A stretch of 11,234 nt of DNA from assembly GCA_038123715.1 (NCBI GenBank), contig JAYPAN010000033.1, forward strand, positions 1 to 11,234. The letters are read 5' to 3'. Numbering within the stretch: position 1 is the stretch's first letter; every line of letters begins with the position of its first letter. Under the pieces are notes generated by a model, which searched no databases, was not told the DNA's origin, and saw only the letters and a list, made by a program, of their open reading frames with translations. This DNA is from JAYPAN01 sp038123715 (GTDB lineage Bacteria; Pseudomonadota; Alphaproteobacteria; RS24). Made by a program: the position numbers and the translations under genes. Below, piece by piece: positions 7,729 to 11,234 of the stretch.

Positions 7729-7779
7729 TTTCTGCGCCCTTTCAGAGCATGAAACAGCGATTAGAATCGGCTGGAAGAA

Positions 7780-8637
7780 TCAGGCGGCGGCATCAAAATA
7801 GGGGCGGTCACCGGCAATGGTGACGCGCTCCATCACCCGCACATCGGGATAATAATCCGAGGCGGCAAAATGCTGGCAGGAGCGATTGTCCCAAAAGGCC
7901 AGCGAGCCGGGCGCCCAACGGAAGCGGCATTGCACTTCCGGATTCCACGCCGTTCGGTAAAGCTCCTGCAACAGCGCCTTGCTTTCCGCCGCATCCATAT
8001 CTTTAATATGGCTGGTAAAGCCAGTATTGACATAAAGCACACGCTCTTTGGTTTCGGGATGGGTGCGAACGACCGGATGCTCCATAGGCGGGAATTTTTC
8101 GTGCAAATCTTCCGGCGCCCGGTTTAACCGGCGGGCAAAAACACGGGCGATATCATGCACGGCGGTCAGGTTTTCAATGCGTTGTTTCATTTCATCGGAC
8201 AGCCGGTCATAAGCCATGACCATATTGGCAAACAGCGTATCGCCGCCCACTTCGGGCAGTTCAATAGCGCGCAAAATCGAACCAAGCGAGGGGCATTCGC
8301 GCCATGTCACATCAGAGTGCCAATTATTCTCCGAGCCACGCGATTTTGGCCCATGGGCAATACGCAGCACTTCCGGGTCGGGCTGGTCTTTCGGTGTCGC
8401 CGGATGGATTTCCAAATCGCCAAATTGGCGCGCAAATTCAATATGCTGCGACCGGTCGAGTTGCTGGTCGCGGAAAAATATCACCCGATATTTCAGCAAT
8501 GCGGCGCGAATATCGTCAATCATTGCCGCATCAAAATCACGCAAATCCAAATCCAGCAATTCCGCGCCAATATGCGGCGTCAGCGGTCGTATTTGAAAAC
8601 GGTCTGCCTGTTGCGGCCTTTCTTCGGCAAGCGACAT
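7780..8637 (-). CDS. TauD/TfdA-family Fe(II)/2-oxoglutarate-dependent dioxygenase
   Basis: A 285-residue cytoplasmic enzyme that should couple decarboxylation of 2-oxoglutarate to hydroxylation of a small substrate; in relatives this cleaves taurine, alkylsulfates or aryloxyacetates. The iron facial triad is present: H107 and D109 in NNWHSDVTW and H256 in NRSCQHFAASDYYP. R267 in the DVRVMER stretch is the expected 2-oxoglutarate carboxylate ligand. R271 matches the arginine that holds the taurine sulfonate in E. coli TauD, and H78 matches its His70. However, the positions of TauD Tyr73 and Asn95 appear to be T81 and E103, so taurine itself is uncertain and a sulfate ester or other anion is possible. 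The length is normal for the family. The ATG has GGGAGG eight bases upstream. It is divergent from the FAD dehydrogenase gene and upstream of the receptor gene on the same strand. Confidence 0.94.
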   Translation of the reverse strand: MSLAEERPQQADRFQIRPLTPHIGAELLDLDLRDFDAAMIDDIRAALLKYRVIFFRDQQLDRSQHIEFARQFGDLEIHPATPKDQPDPEVLRIAHGPKSRGSENNWHSDVTWRECPSLGSILRAIELPEVGGDTLFANMVMAYDRLSDEMKQRIENLTAVHDIARVFARRLNRAPEDLHEKFPPMEHPVVRTHPETKERVLYVNTGFTSHIKDMDAAESKALLQELYRTAWNPEVQCRFRWAPGSLAFWDNRSCQHFAASDYYPDVRVMERVTIAGDRPYFDAAA

Positions 8638-8663
8638 GGTTTCATCCTCCCTTTATTTCGAAA

Positions 8664-8692
8664 ATCTTGCCCCACAAAGCCGTTCAGGTCAA
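8664..8692 (-). promoter_or_regulatory. Candidate promoter of the dioxygenase gene
   Basis: On the minus strand TTGACC (8687-8692) and CAAGAT (8664-8669) are 17 bases apart. The -35 box matches at five of six positions, the -10 box at only three. The predicted start near 8657 leaves a short leader that carries the GGGAGG ribosome site of the dioxygenase gene. Confidence 0.35.
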
Positions 8693-8697
8693 ATGAA
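8683..8697. promoter_or_regulatory. TTCA-N7-TGAA inverted repeat in the divergent region; possible operator
   Basis: TTCA (8683-8686) and TGAA (8694-8697) form a dyad containing the T-N11-A pattern typical of LysR-type regulator sites. It covers the candidate -35 box of the dioxygenase gene and lies just upstream of the candidate promoter for the rightward genes. The arms are short, so this could be chance. Confidence 0.25.
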
Positions 8698-8705
8698 AGC
8701 GCGCT

Positions 8706-8733
8706 TGGACAGAACGGTGCAATCAGCTATCAA
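8706..8733 (+). promoter_or_regulatory. Candidate promoter of the FAD dehydrogenase operon
   Basis: TGGACA (8706-8711) and TATCAA (8728-8733), 16 bases apart, match consensus at five and four of six positions. Transcription would begin at about 8740-8741, at the ATG chosen for the FAD dehydrogenase, implying a leaderless message. If the ATG at 8693 is the real start, this element lies inside the coding region and is not the promoter. Confidence 0.25.
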
Positions 8734-8740
8734 TGCGGCT

Positions 8741-10021
8741 ATGGGGCAAGGTTTTATCATTATCGGTGGCGGGTTGATGGGGGTCACTTCATTATATGAG
8801 CTGACGCAACGCGGCCATGATGCGGTGTTGCTGGAAACCTCCGACGCGCTGGGCAATGGCGCCAGTCACGCCAATGGCGGCGTGTTGCACCCCTCCCTGC
8901 CCGACCCTTGGAATAATCCCGGCATTGGGCGTATCTTGCTGTCTGCCCTGTTCAACCACCACGCGCCGATACGCATGGGGCTTGGTGAATTGCCGCGCCT
9001 GTGGCGTTTCGGCTTTGAGTTTATCCGCTATTCAAGCCCGGCACAGCACCGCACCTCTACCCTTGCCAATTATGCGCTGGCCGCCTATTCGCTTGCCGAA
9101 ACGCAGGCTTTGACGCAAAAGCTCGGCCTGTCTTATGAGCAAGCCAATCTGCACCATGAAGCGCCAACGGTGAAACTGTTCAGCACGCAAAAAGCCTTGG
9201 CGCGCGGCAGGCACTTGGCCGATATGCTGGCCGCACAGGGGCTTGCTTATGAGGCATGGACGCCAACAGAGCTGGCCGCGCATGAACCGGCACTGGCGGC
9301 AACTGCACCCTCTTTGACCGGCGCGCTGGCCTTCCCCAATGACCAGATTGGCAATGCACTGCTCTTTCTGCAGCAATTGGCCGAGGCGGCGCGCGCGGCA
9401 GGCGGCGACATCCGGCTCAATACTCAAGCCATCAAGCTGCTGCGGGAAAATGGTCGCGTAACCGGTGTGCAATTGGCCAATGGTGACAGATTGACCGGCA
9501 CGGTGATATTGGCCAATGGTCATGCCGCACCGGCATTGGCGAAACCCTGCGGCCTGCCTTTATCCATTCGCCCGGCCAAGGGCTATTCCATCACCTTGCC
9601 CAATCGGACAAAAAATGCGCCAACAGGCGCGCGGCTCACCCACCCGCTGGTTGATGATGCGCGCCATATTGCCATGACACCCTTGGGCGACAAATTGCGG
9701 ATTCTCGGCATGGCGGAGTTTATCGGTGCCAATACGACATTAAACGCGGCGCGCTTGCAGATTTTGCGACAATTTCTGACAGATTTATTGCCCGATATGG
9801 CCGCCGAGGTGGATTGGGCAAAAACCGATAATTGGGCAGGATTACGCCCCATGCACAGCTCCGGCAGACCGCGCATTGGCGCATCCGGCATGGCGGGGCT
9901 TTGGCTCAATTGCGGGCATGGTCATCTCGGCTGGACAATGGCTGTCGGCTCGGCCAAAATACTGGCAGATTTAATTGAAGGGCGCGTTCCCGCAGTCGCG
10001 CCTGCCCCGTTCAAGCCATAA
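8741..10021 (+). CDS. DadA-like FAD-dependent D-amino acid dehydrogenase / amine oxidoreductase
   Basis: A 426-residue flavoenzyme of the DAO superfamily that oxidises the C-N bond of an amino acid or secondary amine, passing electrons to FAD. The N-terminus carries the Rossmann FAD motif IIIGGGLMGVTSLYELTQRG (GxGxxG at 9-14) with acidic E32 after the second strand. Alignment from memory with E. coli DadA is good throughout: GNGASHANGGVLHPSLPDPW at 38-57, ALAFPNDQIGN near 195-205, RPAKGYSITLP at 277-287, GMAEFIG at 323-329, WAGLRPMHSSGRPRIG at 365-380, and NCGHGHLGWTMAVGS at 390-404. No signal peptide or membrane helix is seen. The start is uncertain: ATG 8741 places the FAD motif at the usual distance from the N-terminus but has no ribosome site; ATG 8693 would add 16 residues and has AGG four bases upstream. 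True substrate unknown; D-amino acids, N-methyl amino acids or sarcosine-like amines are all possible. Probable operon with the reductase gene 14 bases downstream. Confidence 0.93.
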   Translation: MGQGFIIIGGGLMGVTSLYELTQRGHDAVLLETSDALGNGASHANGGVLHPSLPDPWNNPGIGRILLSALFNHHAPIRMGLGELPRLWRFGFEFIRYSSPAQHRTSTLANYALAAYSLAETQALTQKLGLSYEQANLHHEAPTVKLFSTQKALARGRHLADMLAAQGLAYEAWTPTELAAHEPALAATAPSLTGALAFPNDQIGNALLFLQQLAEAARAAGGDIRLNTQAIKLLRENGRVTGVQLANGDRLTGTVILANGHAAPALAKPCGLPLSIRPAKGYSITLPNRTKNAPTGARLTHPLVDDARHIAMTPLGDKLRILGMAEFIGANTTLNAARLQILRQFLTDLLPDMAAEVDWAKTDNWAGLRPMHSSGRPRIGASGMAGLWLNCGHGHLGWTMAVGSAKILADLIEGRVPAVAPAPFKP

Positions 10022-10023
10022 AA

Positions 10024-10028
10024 AGAGG
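10024..10028 (+). promoter_or_regulatory. Ribosome binding site of the ferredoxin reductase gene
   Basis: AGAGG seven bases before the ATG at 10036, in the 14-base gap after the dehydrogenase stop codon. It supports the start and the two-gene operon. Confidence 0.7.
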
Positions 10029-10035
10029 TTCAACA

Positions 10036-11234
10036 ATGACAGTCTTGATTATCGGTGCCGGACAGGCGGCCATGCAAACCATTCAATCGCTGCGCCAAGG
10101 CGGCTATGCGGGCGGCATTACCCTTCTCGGGGATGAGGGGTTTCTGCCCTATCAGCGCCCGCCTTTGTCGAAAGCCTATTTGTCGGGCAAAATGGAGCGT
10201 GACCGGCTGTTTTTCAAACCGCAGTCTTTTTTTGATGACAATAATGTAGCGCTGCATTTGGACGCGCGCGCCGAAGAAATTGATGTGACCGGCGGCACAG
10301 TCATTTGCAATGGCCTTGGCGCGCTGGCATTTGACACGCTGGTATTGGCGACCGGCAGTCGTCCGCGCCCCCTGCCCCTGCCCAATCGCGCGCTGTCCGG
10401 CATTTTCGACCTGCGCGGCATGGGCGATATTGACGCCATTCAACCGCATTTTCAGGCCGGCAAATCTTTGGCTATTATCGGCGGCGGCTATATCGGTCTT
10501 GAGGCGGCAGCAGTGGCCGCGCAAAGCGGGCTGAGTGTCAATGTGTTTGAAGCCGCGCCGCGCCTGCTGGCGCGCGTTGCCGAGCCTGAAATCTCGGATT
10601 TTTTCCACCGCCTGCACAGCGATAATGGCGTGCAGTTTCATCTTGAAAGCCAGATTGCCGGTTTTACTGGCGCACAGAATGGCGGCATTAACGGTATTGA
10701 AATGGCTTCTGGCGACATAATCGCCGCCGATTTGGCGATTGTCGGCATTGGTATTCTGCCCAATATCGAACTGGCCGAAGCAGCCGGATTGGCAATTGAC
10801 AATGGCATTTTGGTCGATGAATGCGGGCGCACCAGCGCCGAGAATATATATGCAGCAGGAGACTGCACCCAGCACCCGAATGATTTGCTGGGTCGCCGCA
10901 TGCGGCTTGAAAGCGTGCCGAATGCCATTGAACAGGGCAAGGCGGTGGCTTCGGCCATATTGGGCAATCCGGCGCCCTATCATCAAGTGCCGTGGTTCTG
11001 GTCTGACCAATATGACATTAAGCTGCAAATCGCCGGTGTGCCGGACAAGATCGACAACAAGGTTTTGCGCGGCGATGGTAACGGCCATTCCTTTGCTTGG
11101 TTTTATTTCACCGGCGACCGGCTGACCGGCGTGACGGCGGTGAACCGCCCGGCGGAGTTTATGGCCGGACGCCAACTTATCGAAAAATCGCTGCGCGACG
11201 GTTTGGCTGTTTCCTCGGATAATTTGCGCGATGA
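10036..11234 (+). CDS. NAD(P)H-dependent ferredoxin reductase (rhodocoxin/putidaredoxin reductase type), 3' end beyond the window
   Basis: An FAD flavoprotein that moves electrons from NAD(P)H to a [2Fe-2S] ferredoxin serving a P450 or a Rieske-type oxygenase. I translated 399 codons, open to the window edge; the family is usually about 400-425 residues, so only a short tail is missing. The FAD motif is VLIIGAGQAA at 3-12, with the family stretch PYQRPPLSKAYLSG at 38-51. ATGSRPR at 105-111 precedes the NAD motif SLAIIGGGYIGLEAAA (144-159), and IYAAGDC (271-277) is the second FAD-binding motif. The C-terminal reductase domain has LESVPNAIEQGKAVA (291-305) and PWFWSDQYDIKLQIAG (319-334), hallmarks of this oxygenase-coupled group. 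The ATG at 10036 is preceded by AGAGG. It is encoded right after the DadA-like dehydrogenase. No ferredoxin or oxygenase gene lies in the window, so its partner must be outside, most likely just downstream. Confidence 0.95.
   Translation, partial: MTVLIIGAGQAAMQTIQSLRQGGYAGGITLLGDEGFLPYQRPPLSKAYLSGKMERDRLFFKPQSFFDDNNVALHLDARAEEIDVTGGTVICNGLGALAFDTLVLATGSRPRPLPLPNRALSGIFDLRGMGDIDAIQPHFQAGKSLAIIGGGYIGLEAAAVAAQSGLSVNVFEAAPRLLARVAEPEISDFFHRLHSDNGVQFHLESQIAGFTGAQNGGINGIEMASGDIIAADLAIVGIGILPNIELAEAAGLAIDNGILVDECGRTSAENIYAAGDCTQHPNDLLGRRMRLESVPNAIEQGKAVASAILGNPAPYHQVPWFWSDQYDIKLQIAGVPDKIDNKVLRGDGNGHSFAWFYFTGDRLTGVTAVNRPAEFMAGRQLIEKSLRDGLAVSSDNLRD

Larger units (their letters stand above)
7508..7779. 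other. Intergenic region between the dioxygenase and receptor genes
   Basis: A 272-base stretch, clearly richer in A and T than its flanks between about 7550 and 7710. It holds the receptor's ribosome binding site, a candidate promoter and a perfect palindrome near the left end. It also has a 27-codon open frame on the minus strand (7645-7728), two TGTAAAA direct repeats at 7618-7624 and 7631-7637, and a weak GGCGC/GCGCC inverted repeat near 7714-7738. I see no convincing rho-independent terminator for the dioxygenase gene. Confidence 0.6.

Noticed and set aside
8636..8740. N-terminal extension of the FAD dehydrogenase from the first in-frame ATG at 8636
   Set aside because: It would overlap the dioxygenase start on the other strand and place 35 residues before the FAD motif, unlike the family; there is no ribosome site.
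8155..8799. A 214-codon plus-strand open frame crossing the dioxygenase start and the divergent region
   Set aside because: It overlaps the iron-ligand region of the dioxygenase on the opposite strand and the start of the FAD dehydrogenase in another frame; its product resembles nothing I know.
10030..11175. A 381-codon open frame on the minus strand
   Set aside because: It is fully antisense to the ferredoxin reductase, whose translation matches its family from end to end. The antisense product has low-complexity basic composition and no recognisable domain.
1..11234. CRISPR arrays, tRNA or rRNA genes, insertion sequences and phage or defence genes
   Set aside because: I looked for repeated spacers, terminal inverted repeats, cloverleaf-like segments and transposase or nuclease motifs and saw none; nearly the whole window is taken up by recognised metabolic and transport genes.

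Overview
The window looks like chromosomal DNA of an alphaproteobacterium, probably marine or aquatic. Evidence: a TonB-dependent receptor of the sphingomonad/Caulobacter style (IDEIVVTARKK box after the signal peptide), a TPR-sulfotransferase fusion of the type common in that class, a BCCT carrier, and dense gene packing with overlapping stops and starts at moderate GC. Genus is not decidable from what I can see. I found no RNA genes, insertion sequences, CRISPR arrays or phage genes. All eight genes appear intact apart from the two cut by the window ends.

Layout. The left three quarters (1-8637) are transcribed leftward. From upstream to downstream they are: a TauD/TfdA-type Fe(II)/2-oxoglutarate dioxygenase (7780-8637); a 272-base intergenic stretch holding a candidate promoter and a perfect palindrome; a large TonB-dependent outer-membrane receptor (4544-7507); a TPR plus sulfotransferase protein (2447-4468); a BCCT secondary transporter (817-2460); a MarR regulator (354-836); and an SMR-type small multidrug transporter (1-326, cut at the edge). 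The last four are tightly packed (overlaps of 14 and 20 bases, then a gap of 27), so they probably form one transcript, possibly continuing from the receptor. The right part (8741-11234) is transcribed rightward from a short divergent region: a DadA-like FAD amino acid dehydrogenase, then, 14 bases later, a ferredoxin reductase of the rhodocoxin/putidaredoxin reductase type that runs off the window.

How the genes may work together (inference). The receptor could bring a scarce substrate through the outer membrane, and the BCCT carrier could take a zwitterionic, betaine-like compound through the inner membrane. The dioxygenase and the FAD dehydrogenase are both suited to oxidative attack on small amino or sulfo/sulfate compounds. 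The ferredoxin reductase would need a [2Fe-2S] partner and a terminal oxygenase (Rieske or P450), expected just beyond the right edge. MarR plus SMR look like a small efflux module for cationic compounds. This fits a catabolic island for a quaternary-ammonium, N-methylated or sulfur-containing small molecule. The substrate is not identified, and no single gene here is of an unknown family.
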